A DNA stretch of 64,000 bases from Antedon mediterranea (GCF_964355755.1 NC_092670.1:36009795-36073794), one strand, 5' to 3'; counted from the stretch's first letter, positions 1 through 37,657 are shown. Notes: generated from the letters alone by a model not told the origin. A program made the numbers and translations.

Positions 1-668
1 CTAGTACTGTATACTATAATATATATATATATATATGACTAACATTTTTTTAATACGGCGAAAAAGAAAAATAAATGTTGTTTACAAAAAGACGGACGAC
101 GACGTGCAAGCATACAGAATGTCGCCCTCTGTTTTTTGGGGTTAAAAAAAACATTGTTTTGATTGTAGCGCCCTCACACTATTTACATAAAACAAGAGAT
201 TGACACAAAAGTAGAAAAAAAAATATTTTAGCAGACATTGTTCTTTGTCTTTGATGATGTAATAAGTTTTATATTTATTTTAATATAATAACAGTAAGTA
301 AAACATGACATTTCTGATTACTAAGCAGTAGGCCTATATAATAATACACATAACGAAATAGGGAGAGGTGTTTTTGCATGGCATGCATCAGGCCTAACTA
401 GTAGGCTAGCTATAGTTTAGGCTAGTAGCTAGCTAGGCTACTACTATACTAGACTCTCTATCTAGCTATATAGCCTATTAGGTTAGCCTAGGTTAGGCTA
501 GCCTAGATTAGATAAAGAGGAGGAAAGGAGGGCATATCTAGTCTCAGACTGCCTTAGCTAGGCCCAGCCTAGAAGCTAGATGCCAGTAGGCCTAGTAATG
601 TATTACTAGGCCTAGGCCTAATAATACTAGGTAGGCCCTAGGCCTAGTACTAGGCCTACTTCTAGCGG
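1..668. other. Gene-free stretch, AGGCCTA/CTAG-rich
   Basis: No coding signal is seen. An AT dinucleotide run lies near 19-36. From about 390 to 665 the DNA is built from overlapping AGGCCTA, CTAGGC and TAGCTAG words, giving many short palindromes. Similar clusters occur near 33810-33910 and 51770-51900, so this looks like a genome-wide low-complexity word rather than a local gene feature. Confidence 0.5.
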
Positions 669-765
669 ATACGGTGCCGATCAAGTCAGCCCTATTATTA
701 AAACCATCTCGCGTCAAGTCGGCCCGCATCAACTCGGCCTCACATCAACTTGGCCTCTAATTAGG
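669..765. repeat. Remnant end of the GTCAAGTCGGCCC foldback family
   Basis: The segment carries degenerate units such as TCAAGTCGGCCCGCATCAA and CAACTCGGCCTCAC, the same motifs that make the terminal repeats of the element at 1800-2584. Coding similarity of the LINE starts immediately after it, so it appears to be one arm of a second, truncated copy at the LINE 5' edge. Confidence 0.6.
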
Positions 766-3700
766 CAGTGGATAAAGACAACTATTCCAGGCAAGTCAAA
801 TCAAGGTAGTCACTTTTATATTGGAGCTATTTATTATCCTCCGTCTGCCGCTAATGCGGATTTGTTGATTGAGCACATTGTTGATACAATTGATAACATT
901 CGTTCTATGGATTTCGCTGCTCCTATTGCTATTTTGGGTGACTTTAATGACCTAGATCTAGCTGAGCTGGAAGTGAATGTTGGACTGTCGCAAGTTGTTA
1001 ACTTCGCTACACGAAAGGATGCCCTGTTGGACAAGATATTTTTGAGTCGTGCTGATCTTTACCATCTTCCGCAACGCTTAGCGCCACTGGGTCGGAGTGA
1101 CCATAATGCCATCCTATTGGAACCACTGATTGAATTACCTCAGCACAAGCGTCTATCAGTGCGTTCTCAGCCATATCGTGACTCCTCTGTTTTGTCCTTT
1201 GGTCAATGGGTTACAACCCATGAGTGGAATGATGTGCTGAATATTGAGGACGTCAATCGAAAAACCAAAATGTTCTCTTCAAATTTGAATGGTGCTTTTA
1301 ACAAGATATTTCCTGTGCTGAGTAGGAACAAGCGCACTGCTGACAAGCCCTGGATGTCCGACAAGATTCGAAGATTAATTGACTCTAGACAAAATTTGTT
1401 TCGTAGGTTTGGTAGAACGGATGGGTGGCGTTCAATTCGCAACTTAGTCCAAGATTGTATTAGAAAGGCTAAAAACAAATATTATTGTAATTCCTTATTA
1501 AGTCTTAAACGTAACAACCCTGCCATGTGGCATAAAGGTATTAAACAACTATGTAATCTTAAGACTAAAAATACTAATTTCACCTTGCCTGGGCTGTCCA
1601 AAGTTGAAACTGCCTCTGAGATTAATGCCCATTTCTCTAGTGTTTGTAATGCCATCCCTCCTCTTAATTTAAACGATTTGCCTGCTTATCTCCCAGCCCC
1701 TGGGCCACCACCTTTAATATATGCTGGTCAGGTCCTAAAAGCCCTTTGTAATCTTAAGCCTAACAAAGCTGGCCATCCAGATGAACCTCCTATTAAACTG
1801 GGTGCAGGTCAAGTCGGCCCCAAACCGTCCCGGCCAAAGTCAAGTCGGCCCCACGTCAAGTCGGCCCCAAGTCAACTCGGCCTCAAGTCAACTCTGCCTC
1901 AAGTCAACTCGGCCTCACGTCAACTCGGCCAATAACTAATCGGTCAACTCGGCCACAATAAAGTATGGAACGCAAAAAGTGCTTAATATTATTACGATTC
2001 TTACTATCCACGTTTTAAAAAAAATGAAGAAATAAAAAATATAATATCATATAAAAAAATGAACTCATTGCCGATATGAATAGAAGTACCCGCGTGTTAC
2101 AAAAAACACGTGCAGGTACCGTATTTTAGGAAATCGAAGACGGAGGCCTACGTTCCACCATTTGGCCATAGAAAAAATGATCGTACATCGTTTTTGTGCA
2201 TGATTTGCGTTTAAAAAAAAGGGGAATCCCCCGGTCAGCGAAAACACGTAGCAGTTGTAGATATCGAAAAAGCTGGCAAACGCACAGGGAGGCTCAGCTA
2301 CGAAATTTTATTAAACGTAAATAAAGGAAAGTTGGTGAAATCATTCCTATTTTTTTTTGCTAAATATATTATTGTCTAAATAATAGTATTCATTAAAAGT
2401 CAGAATTATTCATAGTTAAAAAATTGTGAAGAAATATTATTTTATCAATCCCCTTTATTTGCACTTTTTGCGTTCCATACTTTAATGGGCCGAGTTGACT
2501 TGCGGCCGAGTTGACTTGAGGCCGACTTGACTTGGGGCCGACTTGACTTTGGCCGAGACGGTTTAGGGCCGACTTGGATCGAAACCTATTAAACTATATA
2601 GAGATTTTGCTCCTGAACTTGCTGAACCTGTTGCGGATATCTTCAATCATGCATTGAAGGATGGTGTTTTCCCCGACCTTTGGAAAAGGGCTACTGCAGT
2701 TCCCATTCCTAAAACAGTGAATGCTAGTTCTGTCTCTGACCTTAGACCTATTTCCCTTACCTATGTTCTTGCCAGGGTATTTGAATCTTTTATTGTTAAG
2801 TGGATTCTTGAAGATATTAAGGGTAAATTAGATTCTCGTCAATTTGGTAGTAGGAAAAAGGCTTCCTCAACTCACTATCTTGTTAGTCTTATTGACTCTA
2901 CACTCAAAGATGTTGAGAAGGGTAAATGTTATGTTAACCTATGTGCCACTGACTTTACTAAAGCTTTTGATCGTGTTGATCATAATGTTATTATTATAAA
3001 GTTGATTGAACTGGGTGTGAGGTCGTCCATAATTCCCATCGTCTGCAGCTTTCTCACTTCCCGTTCTCTCAACACCAAGTTTGCTGGGATTTTGTCATCT
3101 TCAAAGTCACTGACTTGTGGTGTCCCACAGGGGACATTGCTTGGCCCTGTACTTTTCCTAGTACTTATTAACGATGCTTGTGTTGATTGCTGCAGATGAT
3201 GGAAATATGTGGATGACCTCACCCTTGGGGAGGTCGTTCGCAAAGGTGATTTGCCTTCCATGCAATCCCTGTTAGATGATCTGAGTGTTTGGTGTTCATC
3301 CAATAATATGATACCCAAACCCTCCAAATGCCATATCTTGGTTGTCAATTTTCTTAAGGACAAGTCGGATGATATTATATTGCCTTCTTTTAGTCTGAGT
3401 GGTTCCATTTTACAAGTACTGTAGTTGATCACATGACGCTTCTTGGTGTAATCATTCAAAATGACCTGAAATGGGAACTTAACACTAATAATATTGTGTC
3501 TAGAGCTTCTAGACGTTTATTTTCCTTGTGCATTTTGAAGAAAGCAGGAATCTTAATTAATGATCTGTTGACTGTTTATATGGCGTATATAAGACCTATT
3601 TTAGAATATGCTGCCCCTGTTTGGCATGGCGCTATCACTAAGGACATGTCCAAGTCTATTGAAAAGGTACAAAAGAGAGCATTGCGTATCATGCTAGGTA

Positions 3701-3957
3701 ACAACTATTTGTGCTATGATCATGCATTGTCTGTTACTGGTTTACCTACTCTTGTAGAGAGAAGAAACAAACTTGTGTTGTCTTTCGGGGAAGGCTTATT
3801 AAAATCCGAGCTGTTTAGAGAAATACTTCCCCCTCTTCATAAGCCAGCTCGGTCTCTCAGAGTCAACCGCTTTCTAGAAGTACCTCATTGTAAAACCAGC
3901 AGACTTAGGTCGTCTCCAGTTCCCACCATGGTGGATATAATTAATAGGCACCACTAG
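766..3957 (+). pseudogene. Decayed non-LTR retrotransposon (EN + RT), split by a foldback element
   Basis: Frame 1 from about 766 encodes the C-terminal half of an AP-type endonuclease (YYPPSA, GDFND, LLDKIFLS, then GRSDHNAIL with the SDH motif) and the linker to the reverse transcriptase (LKPNKAG near 1750-1770). The reading frame resumes after the insertion at 1800-2584 with the RT fingers and palm (TDFTKAFDRVDH, GVPQGTLLGPVL, KYVDDLTL) and the C-terminal thumb region (IRPILEYAAPVWH). Removing the insert and one 11-bp target repeat restores the frame. Further damage is an in-frame TGA at 3197-3199, just before the YVDD catalytic box, and a one-base frameshift near 3420. The N-terminal endonuclease half is missing. 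The clade is uncertain (CR1/Daphne-like by general appearance). This is a dead copy. Confidence 0.85.
1800..2584. mobile_element. Non-autonomous foldback transposon, MULE-like, with 11-bp target duplication
   Basis: The 785-bp insert sits inside the LINE. The 11-bp sequence CCTATTAAACT occurs at 1789-1799 and again at 2585-2595, and the LINE codons continue across it. The ends are long inverted repeats: 1800-1985 against the complement of 2458-2584, ending in the pair GCACTTTTTGCGTTCCATAC and its complement. The arms contain tandem TCAAGTCGGCCC-type units. The core (about 1986-2457) is AT-rich with no credible ORF. Long internally repetitive inverted ends with a 9-11-bp target duplication are typical of Mutator-like elements. 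The superfamily call is inference. Confidence 0.8.
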
Positions 3958-4169
3958 CTCTTTTTTAGATATGTAATAAGTGAATGTTTTAAGGTTTTTT
4001 ATTCATGTATGTTTTTAATTGTATGGTACGATATCTAATTTTATTAAGATGTTTCTATTTTTATAGCAATTTTAACTAATTTTTAGTCATTTGTAATACA
4101 TTTCATTTCAGTCCTTGACTGTCGTTTTGTAATATATTTTTATATACCGAATAAATAAATAAAAAAAAA
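3958..4169 (+). other. 3' UTR and A-rich tail of the LINE remnant
   Basis: This is AT-rich non-coding DNA after the last LINE codon, ending in (AAAT)n followed by a run of A at about 4150-4168, as expected for the 3' end of a retroposed LINE. Confidence 0.6.
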
Positions 4170-4763
4170 CTTTGCACTATTGACACGGAAGAATACCTGA
4201 CACTTTAAAGTATTTAAGTTATAGTTATACATTTTAATTGAATTCTTTATTATTTACATTTAATTTTTAATCCAATGTTTTCCTCCTAATCAAATCAAAT
4301 TACCTTAATTTTTCTTATTCTCAATAAGGATAACGTTTAAGTTCAATCTCATTCTCAGGGAAGAATTCCCACACTATTAATATTATTATAATCAAACGCT
4401 TTATATATATATATATAAAGACTCTAAAATAAACAGAGTGAGACTGAGAAGATGAAAATTTATACAATCCCTATACCAAGGCAAGATGTGTTGATAGAAC
4501 TCAGTATTGACCCAAAAATTAAAATGTTTGATCCAAATTGTCAGAAAATGTTTAAATAATGAATACATCAAAGTTAGTTTTTAAGAAGACTGCAATTAAT
4601 AGTTTGTATCTATGGCAATCCTAGATTTGATTGAAGAATAAAACAAAAACTGGGTTTCTTTGTGTGCAAAATCATTGCGCAATATGCACACAATGACAAG
4701 CATTGCACCATGTATCATAAACTGTTATAATGTGCTTTAAGTGAAGTTGTATCAGTAAATCTC
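4170..4763. other. Non-coding stretch, nothing recognised
   Basis: This is AT-rich DNA with a short TA microsatellite near 4403-4416. I see no ORF, RNA or repeat structure that I can name. Confidence 0.4.
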
Positions 4764-4910
4764 CTTGTCTACACACTAAAACTAAGTGTGATGTGCCCAA
4801 ATATGGTAGAGATATGACCAAATATGGTAGTGATATGACATCATTATGTCCATATATGGGCACATCACATTTTGTTGTCACATAGAGTTTGTAGACTGAG
4901 CTTCACTAAA
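4764..4910. mobile_element. MITE family A (VNTR-core), divergent copy
   Basis: The ends resemble the family A termini (TGTCTACAC...; ...GTTTGTAGACTGAGC). The core has two ATATGGTAG-GATATG units, then CCATATATGGGCACATCACA. The termini are more diverged than in the copies at 10411 or 27096. Confidence 0.7.
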
Positions 4911-5825
4911 TTCTGTCAGATGACGGTGGTTGTTATTAACCGAAGTACTGTAGTCTTTATAAATCCCATCCTTTTAAAAAAATTCAGTTATTTTTTTGTA
5001 CACTAATTGTTTTATTATCATTTGTATTATTAAATACTGTACTGTTCAGTTTGTAGTTACAATTTAGACCACGCCCTTCAACTTCAGTACAGTATATGTT
5101 TAGCCCTAATCTAGAATTGATAGTGTTACTGTTCTGTGCCGGCTGAGTGATCTTCAATAGTGTACTAACAGTTAGCCTTTTTGGTTAAAAATTACTATCA
5201 GTTGCTATCCAAAGCTGCACGATTTCAATCGTACAGTATCTCTCATTACATTATCATATCACCAGCTTTAATACGCAATATCATGGAACATTAAAGAAAC
5301 AACTTATAAAAAAAACAAAGTTTAATGACTTGATGGCTGAGAATAAATGTTGACATATTATTGGTAAAATTTAGTATTTTTAATTTTTATTGTCAATATT
5401 TAGTATCTAATGTGATACTGTATGACACACATAATTGAAGAAAAACATTTAGTAGGGCTTACTTAAGACAGTGATGTAGCACAAGAAATAAAGTGGTCCA
5501 ATTTTCGCAAGAAGAGGGAACGATCTCTGTTCAAGCCACTGGGTCGTCAAAGGCCTCTGTGAAAAAGTGGTCAAGTTAAAACCTTACCAACTTTACTGTG
5601 GCTACGGCCCTGTAAGAGGACTTTTATATTGGATAGCCTGACTATTTTGCATGAAAATTAACTCTGAATTTAGGACTTGACTTCTATGCAGTTGAGTTAT
5701 ACAGTAGTTAGTATGCATGGTATGTTATTCATATAATTGAGAGGAACTGTGATGTTGATTACATCAATCAAAGTCTGCCCAAAGACCTAAATCAAGAATG
5801 GTGGGAAAGGTACTGTACGGGTGTA
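4911..5825. other. Non-coding stretch, nothing firm
   Basis: No gene is seen. The segment around 5460-5610 has a slightly higher GC content and may be an old repeat, but I found no second copy in the window. Confidence 0.35.
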
Positions 5826-6106
5826 AGAGTAATCAATTGAATTTATAACATCGGCAAGGGTTCGAGACTCACTCGCTCCATGGTTCTGGTAGAAGAACAA
5901 GTCTTCTCGGATAAGGACTATATAAACCGTAGGTCCTGTGTACACATCAACAGTAGCTCATGTGCATTTTTAAGAACCTAGTACATCTTTCGATACGAGT
6001 AGGGGGTTGCCCCGGTGTACTAGTACTCAGCCACTGGTTATAACTGGGCCCTCTGGGAGACCAGCCTTTGACTGAAGAGGTCACCCAGTATAACAAAATA
6101 ATTCAC
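5826..6106 (+). mobile_element. tRNA(Leu/Ser)-like SINE, 5'-damaged copy
   Basis: The body shares ordered blocks with the complement of 57290-57562: ATCGGCAA, GACTCACTCGCTCCATGG, GTACAC, TGTGCA and CGAGTAGGGGGTTGCCCCGG. The promoter-like head that starts the other copy (GGCCGAACGGTTAAGGC) is not recognisable here. The copy lies just upstream of the first recognised TTC39C exon. Confidence 0.6.
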
Positions 6107-6152
6107 ACACACTCATACACTTACTATAAAATATTGTTTTTTTATTTTTTAG

Positions 6153-30673
<24,521 letters not shown>

Positions 30674-31239
30674 CCAAGATATCCTACAGACAGTTTTAAT
30701 AACCTGCACAGTTGTAATGCAAAATCAGTTTTTCTAACATCATCCTAACATTCTAGGAGCTATTTAATTGATAAGTTTTCTTTGTTAAAATAATGTATTT
30801 TGTTCTAACATAATCTTATAATTGATAAATTTAATATTTTTGTTTATTCTTAAATCATTTTCTGTAAGTTATAGTCTAGTGGTTGCATAGTATAGTATAG
30901 TACTACAAGACCGTAGGCTGGGGGGGGTACCTTCCCACTGAGGAAGAAAGAGTTATCTATCTTGCACGCATGTTTTTTATCTGTGTTACAGTGTTTTTTC
31001 ATCAAGATGCATTAATTGAAGCATCAAATGGACTTTGATTTACAAAAGTATTACATAAATAGTGTACTTTTTTAGGACCAATTTAATTTAATATTTGATA
31101 TGAATACAGATATATTGGACATTATTAAATATTTATTATCTCACAATTAATGTAACTATAATTGAAGGATCATAACATATCCTATACAGAGAGATTTGTA
31201 AAAATACCGAGACCAATGCTTTACTTTTATATGTTGATA
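30674..31239. other. Likely TTC39C 3' UTR and flank
   Basis: This is AT-rich sequence after the TTC39C stop. I see no unambiguous AATAAA in the first 600 bases; ATTAAA occurs near 31122. A short G run lies at 30921-30927. Confidence 0.35.
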
Positions 31240-31760
31240 TTACTGATAATATTGGACAAAAATTGGACAATTTTCTATTAAAAATATCACAGAAAACAGG
31301 AGCTATATGGAAGAATAAGATCTAGCCCAAACCAGACAGAACTAGAATGAACCATATCGGTCCAGAACAAACTAGATCGAACTAGATGAAACAATATCGG
31401 TCCACAACAAACTAGATCGAACTAGATGAAACAATATCGATCAAGATCGAACAAGATCAAACTAGAATGAACTGGTTATTTTTTTGTTAGTTTTGAAAGA
31501 AATATCACGGGATGTTAAATAATGAAGTTTAAATTTTCGTGAGAATTATTTTTCATTTTTGTTTGTTTTAATTGGACAACTTATATTAAAAATCTCACCG
31601 AATATGGAGCTATATGGCTAGAACTGGATAAAACTATATCGATCAAGGTCAAACTAGATTGAACTAGAATGAACCAGTCCTTTTTTTAGTTTTGAAAGAA
31701 ATATCTCGGGATCTTAACGAATGAAATTTAAATTTTACAAGAATTAATTTTTATTTTGTT
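31240..31760. repeat. Direct duplication with AACTAGATCGAACTAGATGAAA words
   Basis: Blocks of the type TTGGACAA-TT-TATTAAAAAT, GGAGCTATATGG, AACTAGA(A/T)(T/C)GAAC and TTTTGAAAGAAATATC(A/T)CGGGAT recur in order at about 31257-31555 and 31573-31760. A short internal tandem repeat (ACAAACTAGATCGAACTAG) occurs in the first copy. Confidence 0.55.
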
Positions 31761-32014
31761 TGAAAAAGAAATATTGTATTGTGAAGAATGATTTTATATA
31801 AAAAAAGTATGTCTTGGATGAAAGAGTATTAATGAATGAAATATTTATAGAGAAAAAACAAGAATGAAAGTGACATTTTTAATTACTATTATAGTGTAAA
31901 ATTTAAAAAAATAAATAATATTTTAGTAGCATTATTTAAGTATTTAGAATCTGTTAATATATTTACTGTTAGATGTTGTTTTGTTTGGCCTATGTATTAT
32001 TGCCTTCCAATCAT

Positions 32015-32400
32015 AAAGATACATTGTCTCCCAAAACATGAAAAATAAAATCAAACTTTGAATAGGCCATTTTATAGTTTTGATAAACTTATTCACTTTT
32101 GCCAAACAAAAATAATAATTTTGCTTATAAAACACAAAATGAATAGTTATAAACATAACTAGGAACTCTTTCTTTAAACGGATGTGTTATCGGGAAAATA
32201 TATATATCTGTTTCGATCCAATTTTTGGTTAAACATTAAAATGGCCTCTTATACATTGTACATACACGAAAATAAATAATGTTTTTAAAACACATTGACT
32301 GCAGACAGCCAATTTGGGGTCAAAGTGAATAACTATTATGTGACATTAAAATGCCATATTTACCAAAAATGTTAATAATTTTTTCAGGGGGACAAATATC
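32015..32400. mobile_element. MITE family D, copy 1
   Basis: It starts GATACATTGTCTCCC and ends TTTTTCAGGGGGACAAATATC. The internal blocks TTTGAATAGGCCATTTTA, TAAACTTATTCACTT and GTGAATAACTATTATGTGAC are shared with 40122-40431. Confidence 0.65.
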
Positions 32401-32439
32401 TATCTAATTTATCATTTATAGGCCTGTCTATATTGATAG

Positions 32440-32750
32440 CCTTATTTATCTGATCATCGTTGAATTTGTCTTCATCCTTGTCATCACTATAATCATCATC
32501 TTTCATATCAATATCATTATCTTGCTTCCGTATCAGCAACATTGTCGTCATAATCATCATCACCATAATAATCAAATTCGTCATGGTTATCGTCATAATC
32601 ATTGTCAACAAAATCGTCGTCGTCATAATCATAATCATCAAATTCGTCATGGTTATCGTCATAATCATCAAATTTGTCATGGAATATCATCATCATCAAC
32701 ATCATCGTCGTCGTTATCATCATCATCGTTACATCGCCAACACTTAGATG
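32440..32750. repeat. ATC/GTC trinucleotide-rich low-complexity block
   Basis: Imperfect repeats of ATCATC, GTCGTC and TCATGGTTATCGTCATAATC make up the block. Open frames rich in Asp or His over it are artefacts of the repeat. Confidence 0.7.
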
Positions 32751-34345
32751 TGTGACCTAGTTATAATACAGTAATATTGGCGTGTGATGACTATGTACCG
32801 AAAACACTGTAGTTTAATTTAGATTACTAAATTTAACTTAGCTGTTTATACAGGCGATAATAAAGGGAATCAAATAAACAAGATGATTGTTTTCAGTACA
32901 GTTTAATTGGGCTTAGGCCTACTGTATATTATTTATTGTTGAGTTAACGTTTATTTTTCTCTCCATTAAAATGCTGTTTTTTAACAATCTAATACACTGT
33001 AATATATGGAACGAAACATAGCATTTAATAAAAACAAAGTTAACTTATAGTGGATGGAATATAATGTAAAAAAGGGCCTAACCTAGAAATAATTGCGTAC
33101 AAAGGTTTTTAAGTGGATTTCACTTCTTCATCATGTACTGGATCTGAGAAAAAAAGTCCTGAAAAATCTGAGCCCGCGAAAGGTCATTTTGGGTCATTAT
33201 AAGGTCATTTGAGGTCAAAAAGTTACAATATCACGTTTTTGGACATAAAATATTTTTCCAACATCGTTTTTACCTTGATATTGGTGTCAAAATAAAGCTT
33301 ATTAAATTTGGAATTCAGTGACATAAACTTTATTGATTACTAGTACATTTTAATATTTATTTAAAGCTAATTAACTATTTTTTATGCACTTTTTTACAAA
33401 AAATTGTTTTTCAAAAAATATTCAATGACATTTTATAGCTCACTAGGAAGCTTAAAATGTTTCAATGTTTTCCTAAAAATATCTGTAGGACTCCAAGACA
33501 CTAGAGTGAAATTTTCAAAATCATAGCCTCAATAATGAGGAGTTGAGCACTTTTTAAAACTTTGTGATTTGAAATAAATGTATTTGTATGAATAAACCTT
33601 TGGGTTTCCATACCTAATGTTTCTTGAAATAGAGCTTTCTGATTGGCTGTAAGTTTTATGCAGCCTGGAACCAGCATCACTACACCGCCAGAAAAAGTTT
33701 TTGTCAAGAGTTTTATCATTATTTTGCAGGTTTGTGTTTATGTTCATTATGTTTAGATAAGACAGATAATTAATTGAATAATGAAATTATTACCAGATAT
33801 CTATGATTAGACCTATTACTAGGCCTAGGCTCTGATGGGTGCTAGGTCTAGCTGAGCTAAGCCAGGTAGGAAGGGGATGCCTCCTAACCTAGCTAAGCCT
33901 AGCCTAGGCTGGGTAAGGGGTTCTAGGAGCCTGTAGACTTAGGTTGAGGCCTTTGTCTTGTCTGACTAAAAAGGGACCTACTTCAATACTCACCTAGGCT
34001 TATATAAATATAAAGTGATATTAGGGTATTATACTTTATAAATCATTAACTTGAAAATTAAACATTTAAATCATTTTTTCAACTAGGCCTAGCCTAGTCC
34101 ATTAAAGTACGGTGACACGTAGGTGCCTTGTACCTTTGTCACTAATGATTTGCTATTACAATTACAGTACTGTAAAACTATTATCTGGCTGTTTAAAATG
34201 GATTACTGTATTCCTTTATATAATATTTTAAACTATAAATAGGCCTAATATACTTGACTTGTCTACGAACTGACCCAGGTGGTTAAAAATATAAAACATT
34301 TTACAGTTTACTAAATGTACTGTATGCTTTTTTTTCAGTCTCATT

Positions 34346-37300
34346 ATGGAAGCGAGTTCCAGTGGTTTGACAACATGTCCATTTTGTCGTGGATATTTTC
34401 ATGACAAAAATAATGTTGCAACGATCAAATTACAAAAAGGAGTTGACACGATAAATACCATGAGTAAAAACAGAGGGGATAGCATCCATGTAACCATAGG
34501 ACAACAAATACACAAAGATTGTAGAAAGAAATATACTCATCCATCGGAAGTAAGATTTAAGTTTTACATTATATTTTGTTTAATACAGTTTATAGCAATA
34601 ACTTATTATGATAAACAGATAAACATTTTTAATCATATTTTGTAAATGATTACTGAATACTACAATCTCCATTACATTACAGCTCCCAAAGAAAGAAGGC
34701 CCTTCAAGGACTGCCGAGAAGAGGAAAAGTAGGGCGGATAGTAGTGCTTTTATTAGTAGTACTGACTGTGTATTCTGTGGAACTAGAGTTGATGCCAACA
34801 GATCTGAATTTAGCTATGTGAAAACTTCTGGAGTTGTTAAATCAATTAAAGAAATCATTACAAATGTTCGGAAATTTGACACATGGTCATTGGCTGTCAA
34901 TGCTCGGATAGAATTTTATGGAAGTGATCTTCATGCTGCTGATGCTATCTACCATCGCCAATGCTATAGAAATTTTCAATCTGGTCTGGCCATTCCTGTT
35001 CGATTCCAATCATCTACTGGAGAACCGGCAAAGCGAAAAAGATCTGGAAGGCCAATAGATGAAGGTCAAGCACAAGCATTTTCTCAAGTATGTTCTTTCC
35101 TTGAAAGTAATGATGAAGAACAGTTAACGATATCAAACTTAAAAGGTATGAACATATATTCACAATCTTACTTAGAGTTTAACTATTAATATATTGTAAA
35201 AAAAGGAAGGTAAAGGTGGCTGCCGCAGCCGGAGTGCCCATCTCTCTTTCTTTAACGTTTGGGCCAGACTGTACAATGCAACTCCTCCCGCACAAAGAGT
35301 CTGTTTACCTTCCTAGCAAGCGCTGGTCCATTTATACACCTGGATGAAGAGGGACAAACGTTGATAAAGTTCCTTGTTTAAGGAAACACCCCAAGTGCCA
35401 AATCCCAACCTCACGATCAAGAGACCGTCTCCCTACTCGCTGTGCCACCTGACTTCCACTTGTATACAATATGCAAACAGATGTTATTTTAAATATTTCT
35501 TTACTATTTGTTCACAGAAAGAATGAAAGAGTTCATAGATGATGAATCAGAACCATACACCAACAAACACATGAAGAATAGGCTAAGGGAGAGATACCAG
35601 GATAACATTTGCATTTCTGAAGGTGATGGATATAATGATTTGGTCAATTACCTGAGATCTGCATACTTCTATCTACAACAAATGAACAGACTCAAAGACG
35701 ATCATCCTGATGTATATGACCGCTTTTGCAAAGGCTTGAATGTGGTACGTCGAACAAATAAATTCTGGGCTGGTGTAAGTTGTGACCTCGCTATCGAGCA
35801 AACCCTGATGCGGTCGGTAAAAAGCACAGGAGGTCTAACCAGAGGCAGTAAGATGAGTGAACATTCAAGAATGTTGTGGGTTCTTACAAGGCCATGTATG
35901 TCAGCATTCAATGAATCCATGCAGTCATTTACTAATAAAACGTTTGCAACCAGTGATCAACACAAAGAGGCTGCGCCTTCTAGTATACACAGAGATACAA
36001 TTGATACTGATAAATTGCTAGCTAAACTCAACGGATGTTCACCATTTTCAATGGAACTAACCCTTCGTAATATCGTAAATGGTATGGTAGCTAATGATGA
36101 TGTCAATGTTCTTCAATATCAAATGGTAGCTGAAAGTGTCATCTCTCAAATGAAGCAACAGTTAGTCTTCTCACATAAATTTAAAAGAAAGGAAAGAGCC
36201 AGGACACTAGCTGAAGTGCCATTGTTGTTGCACCTGACAGATCTATAGATCCTGGACTCTTATTTCAAAGATGTCTCATTGTGTCACAAACTGGGAGCCT
36301 GTCTTTGGAAGAAATGCTTACGTTTGAACTGAGTCCCTTTCCCCCATCATTGTTTGAAGGAAAGAATTTGCTCCGGAAAGCAGACAAGCCGCAATTGCTT
36401 CACGCAATTATTGATCAAGGACAAAAGAAATCGTCAGACATATTACTATGTCAAAATGCCGTCCCCAAAACTGACATCTATGTCTTCGATGGAGGTTCTT
36501 TAATACACCGACTGCCATGGAAGAAGGGCGAGTTATACCATGAAATTATTACGTCTTATTGCAAGCTAGTTAGAAAGTATGCATCCACAATAGTAGTGTT
36601 TGATGGCTATGGAACACCAACAACAAAAGATGTTACACACTTGAGGCGTGGAAAAGCTGACCACTTAGATGTCAAATTTGACGAATCTACAGTATTTGAC
36701 ACAAAGAAAGAGAAATTTTTGAGTAATACCAACAACAAACACAGATTTATCAACATGCTTGGAAAAGAGCTTGAGTCAGTAGGTGTAGAAGTCATCCATG
36801 CACCGGGTGATGCTGATGTTCTCATAGCAACTACTGCTATTAATGCTGCCAAGAATAAATCAGTCACACTCATAGGAGAGGATACAGACCTTCTTATCCT
36901 CCTTTTGCATCATACCCGTCTAAGCTTGAATAGGATAATTTTTAGATCCGACAAAGCATCAGCTACAAAAGCGACAGATATCATCCCCTTAAAGAAAGCA
37001 CTTGGATCTAACCTTTGTTCAAAGCTCCTGTTTTGTCATGCCCTTACAGGATGCGATACGACCTCAAGAATATATGGCGTTGGAAAGAAGGCAGCTTTTA
37101 AAAAGCTGCTTGGTGATGATAAAGTTCTAAGCTCTTGTGCCAAAGTCTTGACATCCAATTGTCAAACTAAGAAAAAGATTGAAGAATATGGTCGGAAAGC
37201 GATGGTGGCTCTCTTTGGAGGAAGTAGCAGTGAAACATTATTAAGTTCGAGGAGGAAAATTTTTAACAAGAAGGTTGCTGGTTCCAAATCATTTGTTGGG

Positions 37301-37657
37301 CCTGAAAGACTACCACCTACTGATTGTGCAACCGATTTTCATAGTCAAAGGGTATATTTGCAGATTATGACATGGTCTATGAATGATACAGATATGGTGT
37401 TATCGGAGTGGGGATGGAAGGAAGAAGACAACCGCCTAGTTCCACAAATGACAACCGAGGATGCTGCACCACCTCATCTGCTCAAAATGATACATTGCAA
37501 TTGTAAGACTGGATGTGGTACACCTTGATGTGGCTGCAGACGATATGGCCTACAGTGTACATCTACATGTGGATCATGCCAGCTAGAAGGATGCGAAAAT
37601 TGCCCAATAATTGACATCGAAGGCGACATTGATGATGATGAAAGTGATGACGAGTAG
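34346..37657 (+). pseudogene. Academ-like transposase: zinc-binding N-terminus, XPG/FEN-type nuclease, CXC tail
   Basis: The exons are 34346-34549, 34683-35145 and 35518-37657. The N-terminus has two Cys/His clusters (CPFCRGYF with IHKDCRKKY; CVFCGTRV with YHRQCYRNF). Exon 3 encodes a helical region and then, from about 36470, a FEN/XPG-like nuclease: YVFDGG, FDGYGTPTTKD, APGDADVLI, GEDTDLLILLL and GCDTTSRIYGVGKKAA, with the acidic residues in place. The tail CNCKTGCG...CGCRRYGLQC is a tesmin-type CXC motif. A one-base frameshift near 36215-36225 separates the two halves of exon 3, and a TGA at 37526-37528 interrupts the CXC motif. The copy is therefore inactive as it stands. The nuclease and CXC assignments are firm in style; the superfamily name is inference. 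Confidence 0.8.
35203..35462 (-). mobile_element. tRNA-headed SINE inside an intron of the transposase gene
   Basis: On the minus strand, GGTGGCACAGCGAGTAGGG is a box A-like start, followed by GATCGTGAGGTTGGGATTTGG and a body with TCCAGGTGTATAAATGG. It sits between exons 2 and 3 of the Academ-like gene, so it entered after the transposon did or was carried by it. Confidence 0.6.

Noticed and set aside
32384-32755. Asp-rich and His-rich open frames on both strands
   Set aside because: They lie over an ATC/GTC trinucleotide block and have no start context or splice support.
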